From positions 956,294-1,020,293 of the forward strand of contig NZ_CP047202.1 in assembly GCF_030408715.1 (NCBI RefSeq): a DNA stretch of 64,000 nucleotides. Direction: 5' to 3'. Both the position numbers and the translations under genes were made by a program. How positions within the stretch are numbered: the first letter of the stretch is position 1; each line of letters begins with the position of its first letter. Under the pieces are notes generated by a model. It was not told where the DNA came from. It ran no database searches and saw only the letters and a list, made by a program, of their open reading frames with translations. This stretch comes from Corynebacterium confusum. Its GTDB lineage: Bacteria; Actinomycetota; Actinomycetes; Mycobacteriales; Mycobacteriaceae. Of this stretch, positions 53,937 through 62,177 are shown in pieces.

Positions 53937-54998
53937 CTAGGCGATGCCGTGCGGGACGATGACGGCGCGGCCGGATACCTCGCCAGCCTGCAGCTTGCGG
54001 TAGGCCTCTAGGCCCTCGCCGAGAGGGTAGGTGGTGTACATCGGCTCGAGGTAGCCGTCGCGGAAAAGCTCGACCAGCTCGTGCAGCTCGGGCAAGGTGC
54101 CCCAGTAGGTGGAGATGAGCTCGGTCTCCCGCGGCGAAGTCAGCCAGGCGAACTCATAAGGCGAGCCGTTGCCCAAGCCGACGACGGTCACGCGGCTGTC
54201 CGGCCCGACGGTGGCCATGGCCGTCGATACGGTCTGGCCCAGGCCGACGAAGTCGAAAGCGGCGTCGATGCCGCCGCCACCCGTGGCGGCCAGGATGTTG
54301 TCCACGACGTCGTCGTCGGAGGCGACGGTGACAGCGCCCAGACGCTCGGCCTCCTGCAGGGCGGATTTCTTGGTGTCGGTGGCGATGATGGTCGCGCTCG
54401 TCATGGCCTTAAGGATCTGGATGCCCATCAGGCCCAGCCCGCCCAGGCCGATGACGAGGACGTACTGGCCGCCCTGGTTGAGGGTCGGCAGGGCCTTCTT
54501 GATGGCGTGGTAGGGAGTCAGGCCGGCGTCGGCGAGGGCGGAGGCGGCGATGGGTTCGGCATCGCCCAGCGGGACCAGGTTGCGCGCCGGAACGGTGACG
54601 TACTCGGCCATGCCGCCGTCGCGGCCCAGGCCAATGCCGGCGGGCGTATTGGCGGCGCGGTTGCGGCACTGGAGCATATCTCCCCGCACGCACATGGAGC
54701 AGCGGCCGCACCCCAGCGGGCCGTAGACAAGGTAGGCGTCGCCCTTCTCGAAGCCCTCCACGGCGGAGCCGACCTCTTCGACCCAGCCGGTTACCTCGTG
54801 GCCAAGGGTGAATTCCCGGTGGTAGACGGTGGGGGAGGATTCGCCGAATTCGTCGAAGATGGCGACGTCGGAGTGGCAGGCGCCGGAGCCGGCGACCTTC
54901 AGCAGTACTTCGGTGGGGCCGGGAGTAGGGCGTTCGATGTCTTTGAACTCGGGGAAAGTGTGCAGGCCGACGTGGCGGATAGCCTTCATAGTGGTCAT
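53937..54998 (-). CDS. Zinc-dependent alcohol dehydrogenase
   Basis: The 353-residue medium-chain dehydrogenase has catalytic zinc ligands in GSGACHSDVAIFDEF and LGHEVTGWVEEVG, four structural-zinc cysteines in GCGRCSMCVRGDMLQC, and the Rossmann motif IGLGGLGLMGIQI. It oxidises an alcohol with NAD(H) or NADP(H); the substrate is not known. Its promoter region is shared with the hut transporter gene, but the two diverge and no functional link is shown. Confidence 0.92.
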   Translation of the reverse strand: MTTMKAIRHVGLHTFPEFKDIERPTPGPTEVLLKVAGSGACHSDVAIFDEFGESSPTVYHREFTLGHEVTGWVEEVGSAVEGFEKGDAYLVYGPLGCGRCSMCVRGDMLQCRNRAANTPAGIGLGRDGGMAEYVTVPARNLVPLGDAEPIAASALADAGLTPYHAIKKALPTLNQGGQYVLVIGLGGLGLMGIQILKAMTSATIIATDTKKSALQEAERLGAVTVASDDDVVDNILAATGGGGIDAAFDFVGLGQTVSTAMATVGPDSRVTVVGLGNGSPYEFAWLTSPRETELISTYWGTLPELHELVELFRDGYLEPMYTTYPLGEGLEAYRKLQAGEVSGRAVIVPHGIA

Positions 54999-55093
54999 GT
55001 TCTTCTCCGTGTTCTAGTGCGGTGTTCGAGTGCGGGACTTGGCGCGGATAGGGGACGGGGGGACACCGCCCAGTCTAGTAATTGACAACCTAC

Positions 55094-55122
55094 TGGACAT
55101 TGAAAGTGTTCTAGGTTACATT
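55094..55122 (+). promoter_or_regulatory. Sigma-A-type promoter for the yjiH-like hut gene
   Basis: TGGACA (55094-55099), 17 nt, then TACATT (55117-55122). Predicted start near 55129, giving a ~145-nt leader before GTG 55273. Confidence 0.5.
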
Positions 55123-55150
55123 AAGTTCCACTCGCGTCTGGCTGTCGCGC

Positions 55151-55252
55151 GGGCATAGGAGACCTCACCCCGGTTGCCCAAAACCCGGGAGGGCCGTATG
55201 CCCCCTTTTGGCGTGCGCGCTTCTCGTGGCTTTTCGGGCCCCGCCGAAACCC
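55151..55252 (+). promoter_or_regulatory. Structured leader upstream of the yjiH-like gene
   Basis: GGGCATA (55151-55157) pairs with TATGCCC (55197-55203) around an inner helix CCTC/GAGG (55163-55166/55189-55192) and CCGG/CCGG (55170-55173/55185-55188). Downstream, TTTCGG-GCCCCG-CCGAAA forms a second hairpin before the ribosome site CAGGAG. No known riboswitch class fits. Confidence 0.4.
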
Positions 55253-55272
55253 CGATCGACCAGGAGTAAGCA

Positions 55273-56640
55273 GTGACTACTCAATCCCAACCGCCTGCCG
55301 ACAAGCAGGTCGAGAACGCGCCCTTGCCTCGGGTGGACGGCAAGTGGCGGCTGTTCGTCTACGGCGCCATCGGCGCCTTCGTCTTTTTCTTCCCCGTCAC
55401 CTACGACGGCAAACAGTCCATCCCCCTTGATCACCTGGTGACGATCATCCAGCAGTACCTGCCCGGGGTCGTGCCGTGGATCATCCTGGCGCTGGCCGCG
55501 TACGGAACGTGGCGCTCGATCGCCAACAAAAACTGGGAACAGGGCCCGCTCCAGGCCGTCTTCACGGTGCTCAACGTGGGTGGGCTGGTGGTCAGCTTCC
55601 TGATGGTCATCGACAAACTACCGTGGGTTCTGGGCGAGGAGGACCTGGTCCCGTTCCTGTGGAACAAGATTGCGGTCCAGGTCGGGCTGATTGTCCCGAT
55701 CGGCGGCGCCTTCCTGACGCTGCTCATCGGCTACGGCCTGTTGGAATTCGTCGGCGTGCTCATGCAGCCCATCATGCGCCCCCTGTGGAAGACCCCGGGG
55801 CGCTCGGCTATCGATGCCGTCGCGTCCTTCGTCGGCTCCTATTCCCTGGGCATCCTCATCACCGACCGCGTCTACCAGAGCGGCGGCTACACCGCGCGGG
55901 AGGCCTCGATCGTGGCCACGGGCTTTTCGACGGTCTCGGCCGCCTTCATGGTGATCGTGGCCAAGTCGCTGGACATGATGGATATCTGGGGCATCTATTT
56001 CACCGTGACGCTCGTGGTGACCTTCCTAGTCACCGCGGTGACCGTGCGGATCCCGCCGCTGCGCACGATCCCGGACGAGTACTACCACTCGGCCGAGCCC
56101 GATCCGGAGCGGACCATCAGCGGCAACCGCTTTCGGGAGGCCTGGCGCGAGGCTCTGCAGGCGCTGGCGACGGCGCCGTCGCTGCGCAAGGGCATCGGCG
56201 AGAACTTCCTGGACGGTCTGAAGCTGTCGGGGGCCATCGTGCCGTCGATCATGTCCGTCGGGCTTATCGGCCTGCTTCTGGCCCGGTTCACCCCGATCTT
56301 CGAGTGGATTGGCTACCTGTTCTACCCGTTTGCCTGGATCGTGCAGCTGCCGGAGCCGGTGCTGGCCGGCAAGGCCTCGGCGATGGGCGTGGCGGAGATG
56401 TTCCTGCCGGCCACCGCGGTGGCGGACTCGTCCAGCCTAGTGCTGAAGTTCGTGATCGGGGTGGTCTCGGTCTCGGCGATTATCTTCTTCTCGGCGCTGG
56501 TGCCCTGCATTCTGGCGACCAAGATCCCCATCAAGCTCTGGCACATGCTGGCGATCTGGTTCGAGCGGGTGGCCCTGACTATCGTGCTGGCCACCCCGAT
56601 CGCCTACGTGCTCTTTGAGGTCTTAGGGCTCGGGGCTTAA
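55273..56640 (+). CDS. YjiH-family membrane protein, probable histidine/urocanate transporter
   Basis: The 455-residue protein has about ten membrane segments and the nucleoside-recognition (Gate)-type repeats: VGSYSLGILITDRVYQSGG and VAEMFLPATAVADSSSL. YjiH-family proteins are uncharacterised. Its place in the hut locus suggests uptake of histidine or an intermediate (inference). GTG 55273 follows CAGGAG. It converges on hutG, and both stop codons lie inside one perfect palindrome. Confidence 0.85.
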   Translation: MTTQSQPPADKQVENAPLPRVDGKWRLFVYGAIGAFVFFFPVTYDGKQSIPLDHLVTIIQQYLPGVVPWIILALAAYGTWRSIANKNWEQGPLQAVFTVLNVGGLVVSFLMVIDKLPWVLGEEDLVPFLWNKIAVQVGLIVPIGGAFLTLLIGYGLLEFVGVLMQPIMRPLWKTPGRSAIDAVASFVGSYSLGILITDRVYQSGGYTAREASIVATGFSTVSAAFMVIVAKSLDMMDIWGIYFTVTLVVTFLVTAVTVRIPPLRTIPDEYYHSAEPDPERTISGNRFREAWREALQALATAPSLRKGIGENFLDGLKLSGAIVPSIMSVGLIGLLLARFTPIFEWIGYLFYPFAWIVQLPEPVLAGKASAMGVAEMFLPATAVADSSSLVLKFVIGVVSVSAIIFFSALVPCILATKIPIKLWHMLAIWFERVALTIVLATPIAYVLFEVLGLGA

Positions 56641-56656
56641 AGCCTCAGGCTTTAAG
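56636..56656. terminator. Perfect palindrome holding both convergent stop codons, likely bidirectional terminator
   Basis: CTTAAAGCCT, one central C, AGGCTTTAAG. The TAA of the yjiH-like gene (56638-56640) and the TAA of hutG on the minus strand (56652-56654) are within the arms. The RNA would form a 9-bp hairpin with a 3-nt loop on either strand. The T-rich tail is short. Confidence 0.45.
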
Positions 56657-57638
56657 CGTGAGCTGATGCGTGGGCGGCTACGATATCGGCGATGAGCCGG
56701 GCCGCCAGCTTGGCCGTCCGGCCGTCGACGTCGAAGTCGGGGTTGAGCTCGACTACGTCTACCACGCGCAGCTTGCCGGTGGCCGCCACGGCCAGTGCCA
56801 TCGCGCGGATCTTGGCGAAGTCCACGCCCAATGCCGCCGGGGCGGAGACCCCCGGCGCGGCGGCGGCCGGCAGGACGTCTAGGTCGATGGACAGGTGGAT
56901 GGCCGGCTGGTTCTGTACGGACTTGGCCACCAGTCCGGCGGCCTGGGAGGCGCTGAGATCCACCAGGTCCTCGTCGAGGACGGTCTCCACGCCGAGCTCG
57001 TCGGCGGTGTTAAACAGCACGGCGGTGTTGTTGGCCTCGGAGATGCCGAAGACGGAGTAGTCGAAGGCGGCCGGCTGCTCGGGGCAGGCGTCCTGGACAA
57101 ACCTCGCGATCTGCTTAAACGGCGTGCCGGAGGTTGCCCGGTCGGCGGTGCGCAGGTCGAAATGGGCGTCGAGGTTGACGATCTTCAGCGGCTGCTCGCC
57201 ATTGCCGCGGAAGGCGCCGCGGTGGGTGGCGAAGGCGGTTTCGTGCCCGCCGCCCAGCACCACGGCTAGGTTGCCGCTGCCGACGATGTCCGCGACCCGG
57301 CGGGAAAGCTCTTCCTGGGAGCCTTCTAGGTCGTCGCGCTGGGTGGTCACGGTGCCGGCGTCGAAGCGGGGGAAGGAATCGTGGACGGCCAGGCCGCCCA
57401 GGGCGGAACGCAGCGCGGCCGGGCCGGCGGCTGCGCCTTGGCGTCCGCCGTTGCGCAGCACGCCCTCGTCGGAGGCGTAGCCGATGAGCACGGTGGCATC
57501 GTGAGTAGAAGTGGCGCCGTCGGCCGGCAGGGGCTGGATGACGCTGTGCCAGCGGGCGTGTTCGGGGCCGGGGCCGTCGTCGCGGCCGGTCCATTCGGGG
57601 GCGGGGGCAAAGAGCAGTTGGTCGCTGATGGTGTTCAT
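56652..57638 (-). CDS. hutG: Formimidoylglutamase
   Basis: HutG, an arginase-family enzyme, hydrolyses N-formimidoyl-L-glutamate to glutamate and formamide, the last step of this histidine pathway type. The 328-residue protein shows the manganese-binding motifs GGGHETAF, NLDAHFDLR and SIDLDVLP. It diverges from hutR across a 64-bp gap. On the minus strand TACAAA (57658-57663) could be its -10 and GGAAG its ribosome site. Confidence 0.93.
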   Translation of the reverse strand: MNTISDQLLFAPAPEWTGRDDGPGPEHARWHSVIQPLPADGATSTHDATVLIGYASDEGVLRNGGRQGAAAGPAALRSALGGLAVHDSFPRFDAGTVTTQRDDLEGSQEELSRRVADIVGSGNLAVVLGGGHETAFATHRGAFRGNGEQPLKIVNLDAHFDLRTADRATSGTPFKQIARFVQDACPEQPAAFDYSVFGISEANNTAVLFNTADELGVETVLDEDLVDLSASQAAGLVAKSVQNQPAIHLSIDLDVLPAAAAPGVSAPAALGVDFAKIRAMALAVAATGKLRVVDVVELNPDFDVDGRTAKLAARLIADIVAAHASAHA

Positions 57639-57680
57639 AGTCTTCCACTGTAGGCGCTTTGTAGTGTTCGGTTCTTCAGG

Positions 57681-57696
57681 GGAAATTTCCTACAAT
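57681..57696. promoter_or_regulatory. Palindrome plus -10 element in the hutG-hutR gap
   Basis: GGAAATTTCC (57681-57690) is a perfect 10-bp palindrome directly adjoining TACAAT (57691-57696). TACAAT lies 6 nt before GTG 57703, so hutR is probably leaderless and the palindrome sits just upstream of its -10, suiting autoregulation by an IclR-type repressor. Confidence 0.5.
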
Positions 57697-57702
57697 TGTC
57701 GC

Positions 57703-58446
57703 GTGAGAAAGATTCAGGTCCCCGCCGCCCACAATGCCCTGCGGATTCTATCGCTGCTGTCCGCCATCGACGTGCCGATTTCGGCCGCGCGTATCCGCAG
57801 CGATCTGGACCTGCCGCGGTCGAGCACGTACCACCTGCTCAACGAGCTGGTGGAGTCGGGCTTTGTGGTCCACCTGCCGGAAAACCAGACCTACGGGCTG
57901 GGGCTGGCGGCCTACGCGATGGCCTCGGCGTACACGACGCAGCAGCCGCTGGTGCGCCTGAGCCACCGCTTTGTCGAGCGGGCAGCGAACCTGGCGAGCG
58001 GATCTGGCCACCTGTCGCGCTTGGCCGGCTCGGAGGTCGTCTACCTGCACGAGGTCCGCAGCCCGGGGGCGGTCTCCCTGGTTACGGAGGTGGGAGTGCG
58101 CTTGCAGGCGCTGCGCTCGGCCTCCGGCAGGGTCATGCTCGCCTACCTGCCGGAAGCGGAGGTGCGTGCTACCTTTGCCACCGCGGGGCAGGAGGGCAGT
58201 CTGCGGCAGTTCCGCGAGTGCCTAGCCCAGGTGCGCGAGCGCGGCTGGGAGGAGGAAACGGAGGAGATCTCGCGCGGGCAGGCATCGTTGGCCGTGCCGG
58301 TGCTCGATCACCTGGCGCGCCCGGCCGCCAGCCTGGCGGTGACCTTCGGGGTGGGCCGGCTGGGCGATGCCACCCGTGCCGCCGTCCTGGGCCACCTGCA
58401 GGCCTCCGCGCGGGAGATCGCGGCGCGGATGTACGGTGCCCGGTGA
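57703..58446 (+). CDS. hutR: IclR-family transcriptional regulator of histidine utilisation
   Basis: This 247-residue regulator has an N-terminal winged helix-turn-helix (ALRILSLLSAIDVPISAARI, LPRSSTYHLLNELVESGF) and the IclR effector-binding domain (LHEVRSPGAVSL, SASGRVMLAYLP). Its position among hutG and hutH matches the IclR-type HutR regulators of corynebacterial hut loci. GTG 57703 has no ribosome site but a -10 TACAAT 6 nt upstream, suggesting a leaderless transcript. Confidence 0.9.
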   Translation: MRKIQVPAAHNALRILSLLSAIDVPISAARIRSDLDLPRSSTYHLLNELVESGFVVHLPENQTYGLGLAAYAMASAYTTQQPLVRLSHRFVERAANLASGSGHLSRLAGSEVVYLHEVRSPGAVSLVTEVGVRLQALRSASGRVMLAYLPEAEVRATFATAGQEGSLRQFRECLAQVRERGWEEETEEISRGQASLAVPVLDHLARPAASLAVTFGVGRLGDATRAAVLGHLQASAREIAARMYGAR

Positions 58447-58483
58447 ATGCCCATTAGAGAGTCAGAACATTGTTCGGCGAAAC

Positions 58484-58499
58484 TGTGGCAAATAACACT
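58484..58499 (+). promoter_or_regulatory. Candidate GlxR (CRP-type) site upstream of hutH
   Basis: TGTG (58484-58487), 8 nt, CACT (58496-58499) matches the corynebacterial GlxR pattern TGTG-N8-CACA except for the last base. It would fit cAMP-dependent control of a catabolic gene. Sequence match only. Confidence 0.4.
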
Positions 58500-58582
58500 C
58501 ATTGTGGTTAGTGTCTGAAAGTAGCGTTCCGCAGCGCACAACGCTGGGAACCGGCCAGGCTACGAGAAGGAGACAACTGACC

Positions 58583-60163
58583 ATGGCTGAGTTTAAGGCT
58601 GACAAGACCGCGTACCAGGCGGGGGGAATCCAGGAAGTGGAAATCGGGATCGGCGGTCTAAGCATCGCCGAAGTCGTGGCGGTCGCGCGCCACGGCGCCC
58701 GCGTGACGGTGGTGCCGGAAGCGCTCGACGAGGTCGCGGCGACGCGGCAGCGGGTCGAAGACCTGGCGGCCTCGGACACGCCGGTCTACGGAATTTCGAC
58801 GGGCTTCGGGGCGCTGGCCCGCCGGCATATCCCCGCCGAGAAGCGCGCGCAGCTGCAGCTGTCGCTGGTGCGCTCCCACGCGGCCGGCTCGGGGCCGGAG
58901 GTCGAAGAAGAAGTAATCCGCGCGCTGATGCTGCTGCGTCTGTCGACGCTGTGTACGGGGCGCACCGGCGTGCGGCCGGTGGTGGTGCAGACTTACGCGG
59001 CCGCGCTCAACGCCGGGGTTGTCCCGGTGGTCTACGAGTACGGCTCCCTGGGCTGCTCCGGCGACCTGGCCCCGCTGGCCCACTGCGCCCTGGCGCTGCT
59101 GGGCGAGGGCGAGGTCCGCGTGGAGGGCAAGCGGCAGCCGGCGGCAGAGGCCCTGGAGCGTGCCGGGATCGAGCCGCTGCAGCTGCGGGAGAAGGAAGGC
59201 TTGGCCCTGATCAATGGCACCGACGGCATGCTGGGGCAGTTGTGCCTGGCCATCGCGGACTTGGAGGCGCTGGCTAGGCAGGCGGACATCGCGACCGCGC
59301 TGACGGTAGAGGGCCTGCAGGGCAGCCTGGACGTCTTCGCCGACGACCTGCAGCAGCTGCGCCCACACCCCGGCCAGGCGGCCGCGGCGGCGAATATCCG
59401 CGCGCTGGCCGCGGGCTCGGAGAACCTTTCCGCCGCGCACGACGAATTCGCCCAGTCGCACGTGCAGGATGCCTACTCGGTCAGGTGCGCCCCGCAGGTG
59501 GCTGGCGGTTTCCGTGACACGCTGGAGCACGCCCGCCAGGTAGCCGTCAACGAGTTGGCGGCGGCCGTGGACAACCCCGTGGTCGCGCTGGACGGGCGGG
59601 TGGTCTCCAACGGCAATTTCCACGGCGCCCCCGTGGCTTATGCGCTCGATTTCCTGGCCATTGTACTCGCGGATCTCGCCTCCATCTCGGAGCGGCGCAC
59701 GGATCGCTTTCTGGACGTGGCGCGTAACCGCGGCCTGCCGGCGTTCGTGGCGGCCGACCCGGGCGTGGACTCGGGACACATGATCGCCCAGTACACGCAG
59801 GCCGGCATCGTCAGTGAGTTGAAGCGCCTAGCGGCCCCGGCGTCGGCGGATTCGATCCCTTCGTCGGCCATGCAGGAAGACCACGTTTCCATGGGCTGGT
59901 CGGCGGCGCGCAAGCTGCGGCGCGGCATCGATGGCGCGCAGCGCGTGGTAGCGATTGAGATCCTGACCGCGGCCCGCGGCATCGGCCTGCGCGACAGTGC
60001 GCCGGGCGACGGGGTGACCGCCGTCGTGGCGGCGCTTAGGGAACGGGTTCCGGGGGTAGGCCCGGACCGCTACCTGGCGCCGGAAATCGAGCAGGCCGTC
60101 CAGATGGTGCGGGATGCTACCTTCCTGCGCGCCGCGGAATCCGCCGTCGGCACACTGCAATAA
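58583..60163 (+). CDS. hutH: Histidine ammonia-lyase
   Basis: HutH removes ammonia from L-histidine to give urocanate. The 526-residue protein has the family core including YGISTGFGALARR, the MIO-forming triad and LINGTDGML. The triad here is Cys158-Ser159-Gly160 (GSLGCSGDLAPLAH) in place of the common Ala-Ser-Gly. ATG 58583 is selected because GAAGGAG lies upstream and the ORF extension lacks one. It follows hutR and is followed by a strong terminator. Confidence 0.95.
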   Translation: MAEFKADKTAYQAGGIQEVEIGIGGLSIAEVVAVARHGARVTVVPEALDEVAATRQRVEDLAASDTPVYGISTGFGALARRHIPAEKRAQLQLSLVRSHAAGSGPEVEEEVIRALMLLRLSTLCTGRTGVRPVVVQTYAAALNAGVVPVVYEYGSLGCSGDLAPLAHCALALLGEGEVRVEGKRQPAAEALERAGIEPLQLREKEGLALINGTDGMLGQLCLAIADLEALARQADIATALTVEGLQGSLDVFADDLQQLRPHPGQAAAAANIRALAAGSENLSAAHDEFAQSHVQDAYSVRCAPQVAGGFRDTLEHARQVAVNELAAAVDNPVVALDGRVVSNGNFHGAPVAYALDFLAIVLADLASISERRTDRFLDVARNRGLPAFVAADPGVDSGHMIAQYTQAGIVSELKRLAAPASADSIPSSAMQEDHVSMGWSAARKLRRGIDGAQRVVAIEILTAARGIGLRDSAPGDGVTAVVAALRERVPGVGPDRYLAPEIEQAVQMVRDATFLRAAESAVGTLQ

Positions 60164-60181
60164 ACGATCCTCAACCTGCAT

Positions 60182-60228
60182 AGTCCCGTATCTGAGACAG
60201 ACCACCTCTCAGGTGTGGGACTTTTTAC
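60182..60228 (+). terminator. Rho-independent terminator after hutH
   Basis: AGTCCC (60182-60187) pairs with GGGACT (60217-60222) around an inner CTGAGA/TCTCAG hairpin (60192-60197/60207-60212), followed by TTTTTA. It separates hutH from the hutU-hutI unit, or could act as an attenuator before hutU. Confidence 0.75.
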
Positions 60229-60248
60229 TATGACGCGGGTTACCTTTG

Positions 60249-60394
60249 ATGCACGGCACGAGGTGGCACACACCCCAGCTTGGGGTGCGCCACCTCCGTG
60301 CATGCGCGCGATGCCGCCTGCCCGCTTCGGGGTAGTCGGGGAGACAGCCCCGGGACACCGGTCCCTGACGCCCGTGGGGAGGCAAGGCGGCATC
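60249..60394 (+). promoter_or_regulatory. Highly structured leader RNA upstream of hutU
   Basis: Two large elements are visible. First, ATGCACGG/CCGTGCAT (60249-60256/60296-60303) encloses AGGTGGC/GCCACCT and ACCCC/GGGGT, a 20-pair hairpin. Second, GATGCCGCC/GGCGGCATC (60310-60318/60386-60394) with TGCC/GGCA encloses at least two smaller hairpins, CGGGG/CCCCG (60337-60341/60348-60352) and GGGAC/GTCCC (60352-60356/60361-60365). No known riboswitch consensus fits. The ribosome site AGGAAGG is at 60432-60438. Confidence 0.5.
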
Positions 60395-60446
60395 GACAAG
60401 CGCGTGCTGACCTGCCGCCGGAATTGCTTTGAGGAAGGATTAGTCA

Positions 60447-62123
60447 ATGTCGGAAGCTCGTGAAATCCGCGCCCCGCGCGGGACCGAAATCAGCGCCAAG
60501 TCCTGGGCCACCGAGGCCCCGCTGCGCATGTTGATGAACAACCTGGACCCGGAGGTCGCCGAGCGCCCCGAGGACCTAGTTGTCTACGGCGGCACCGGCA
60601 AGGCCGCCCGCAGCTGGGAAGCCTTCGACGCCATCGTCGACACGCTGCGCGACCTCGAGGCGGACGAGACCCTGCTGGTGCAGTCCGGCAAGCCGGTCGG
60701 CGTGTTTAAGACCAACGAGTGGGCCCCGCGAGTGCTGATCGCCAACTCCAACCTGGTCGGCGACTGGGCCAACTGGGAGCACTTCCGCGAGCTGGAAGCC
60801 GAGGGCCTGATGATGTACGGCCAGATGACCGCTGGGTCCTGGATCTACATCGCCACCCAGGGCATCCTGCAGGGCACCTACGAGACCTTCGCGGCCGTCG
60901 CCCGCAAGCGCTTCGACGGCACGCTCGCCGGCACGCTGACCCTGACCGGCGGCTGCGGTGGCATGGGCGGCGCCCAGCCGCTGGCCGTAACCTTGAACGG
61001 CGGCGCGTGCCTCATCGTGGATGTGGACGAGACCCGCCTGAAGCGTCGCCAGTCCAAGCGCTACCTCGATGAGGTCGTCACCGACTTGGATGAGGCTCTC
61101 AAGCTGACCCTGGCCGCCAAGGAAGAAAAGCGCGCCCTGTCCGTGGGCCTGGTTGGCAACGCCGCGGAGGTTTTCCCCGAGATTCTGCGCCGCCAGCAGG
61201 CCGGCGAGTTGACCGTGGACGTCGTCACCGACCAGACCTCCGCCCACGACCCGCTGAGCTACCTGCCCACCGAAATTACCGTGGCCGACTGGCACACCGA
61301 GGCCCAGGCCGACCCGACCACCTTCACCAAGAAGTCCCGCGAGTCCATGGCCCGCCAGGTCCAGGCCATGGTCGAATTCCAGGACGCCGGCGCCGAGGTC
61401 TTCGACTACGGCAACTCCATCCGCGACGAGGCCCGCCACGCCGGCTACACCCGCGCCTTCGAGTTTCCGGGCTTCGTCCCGGCCTATATCCGCCCGCTGT
61501 TCTGCGAGGGACTGGGCCCGTTCCGCTGGGCCGCGCTGTCCGGCGACCCGGAAGACATCAAGGTCACGGACCAGGCGCTCAAGGAGCTCTTCCCAGATAA
61601 CGAGCACCTGCACAACTGGCTGGACGCGGCCGAGGAATACGTCGAGTTCGAGGGCCTGCCGGCGCGCATTTGCTGGCTGGGCTACAACGAGCGCCACAAG
61701 GCCGGCCTGCGGTTTAACGAGCTGGTCGCCGAGGGCAAGATCTCCGCGCCGATCGTCATCGGCCGCGACCACCTAGACTCCGGCTCCGTGGCCTCGCCGT
61801 ACCGCGAGACCGAGGCGATGCTGGACGGCACCGATGCCGTGGCTGACTGGCCGCTGCTCAACGCCATGACCGCCGTCTCTTCCGGCGCAACCTGGGTCTC
61901 CATCCACCACGGCGGCGGCGTCGGGATGGGCCGCTCCATCCACGCCGGCCAGGTCAGCGTCGCCGACGGCACCGAGCTGGCCGCTGCCAAGCTGCGCTCG
62001 GTGCTCACCAATGACCCGGGCATGGGCGTTATCCGCCACGTGGACGCGGGCTACACTCGGGCTCAGGAAGTCGCCGAGGAGCGCGGGGTGCGCATCCCGA
62101 TGGAGTTCCAGGCCCGCGACTAG
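60447..62123 (+). CDS. hutU: Urocanate hydratase
   Basis: HutU converts urocanate to 4-imidazolone-5-propionate using a tightly bound NAD+. The 558-residue protein has the conserved cofactor region [19 protein letters not shown] near residue 172 and [25 protein letters not shown] and [11 protein letters not shown] in the C-terminal part. ATG 60447 has AGGAAGG upstream. It is followed after 54 nt by hutI, so both likely share the structured leader. Confidence 0.96.
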   Translation: MSEAREIRAPRGTEISAKSWATEAPLRMLMNNLDPEVAERPEDLVVYGGTGKAARSWEAFDAIVDTLRDLEADETLLVQSGKPVGVFKTNEWAPRVLIANSNLVGDWANWEHFRELEAEGLMMYGQMTAGSWIYIATQGILQGTYETFAAVARKRFDGTLAGTLTLTGGCGGMGGAQPLAVTLNGGACLIVDVDETRLKRRQSKRYLDEVVTDLDEALKLTLAAKEEKRALSVGLVGNAAEVFPEILRRQQAGELTVDVVTDQTSAHDPLSYLPTEITVADWHTEAQADPTTFTKKSRESMARQVQAMVEFQDAGAEVFDYGNSIRDEARHAGYTRAFEFPGFVPAYIRPLFCEGLGPFRWAALSGDPEDIKVTDQALKELFPDNEHLHNWLDAAEEYVEFEGLPARICWLGYNERHKAGLRFNELVAEGKISAPIVIGRDHLDSGSVASPYRETEAMLDGTDAVADWPLLNAMTAVSSGATWVSIHHGGGVGMGRSIHAGQVSVADGTELAAAKLRSVLTNDPGMGVIRHVDAGYTRAQEVAEERGVRIPMEFQARD

Positions 62124-62177
62124 GCGCAAAGCCCCGTTCCCATTGCCGACCACGCCCGTTCCAGAAAGGTATGACGC

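Noticed and set aside
60182..60228. TPP riboswitch suggested by CTGAGA
   Set aside because: CTGAGA is simply one arm of the terminator hairpin; the second TPP-conserved segment is missing.
60310..60420. Cobalamin riboswitch in the hutU leader
   Set aside because: AGTCGGGGAGACAGCCC and GACCTGCC faintly recall a B12 box, but the core GCCACTG-type and conserved junction elements are absent and hut genes are not B12-linked.
60215..60463. 82-codon open frame across the hutU leader
   Set aside because: It starts inside the terminator, has no ribosome site and no protein-like features; the region is better explained as structured RNA.
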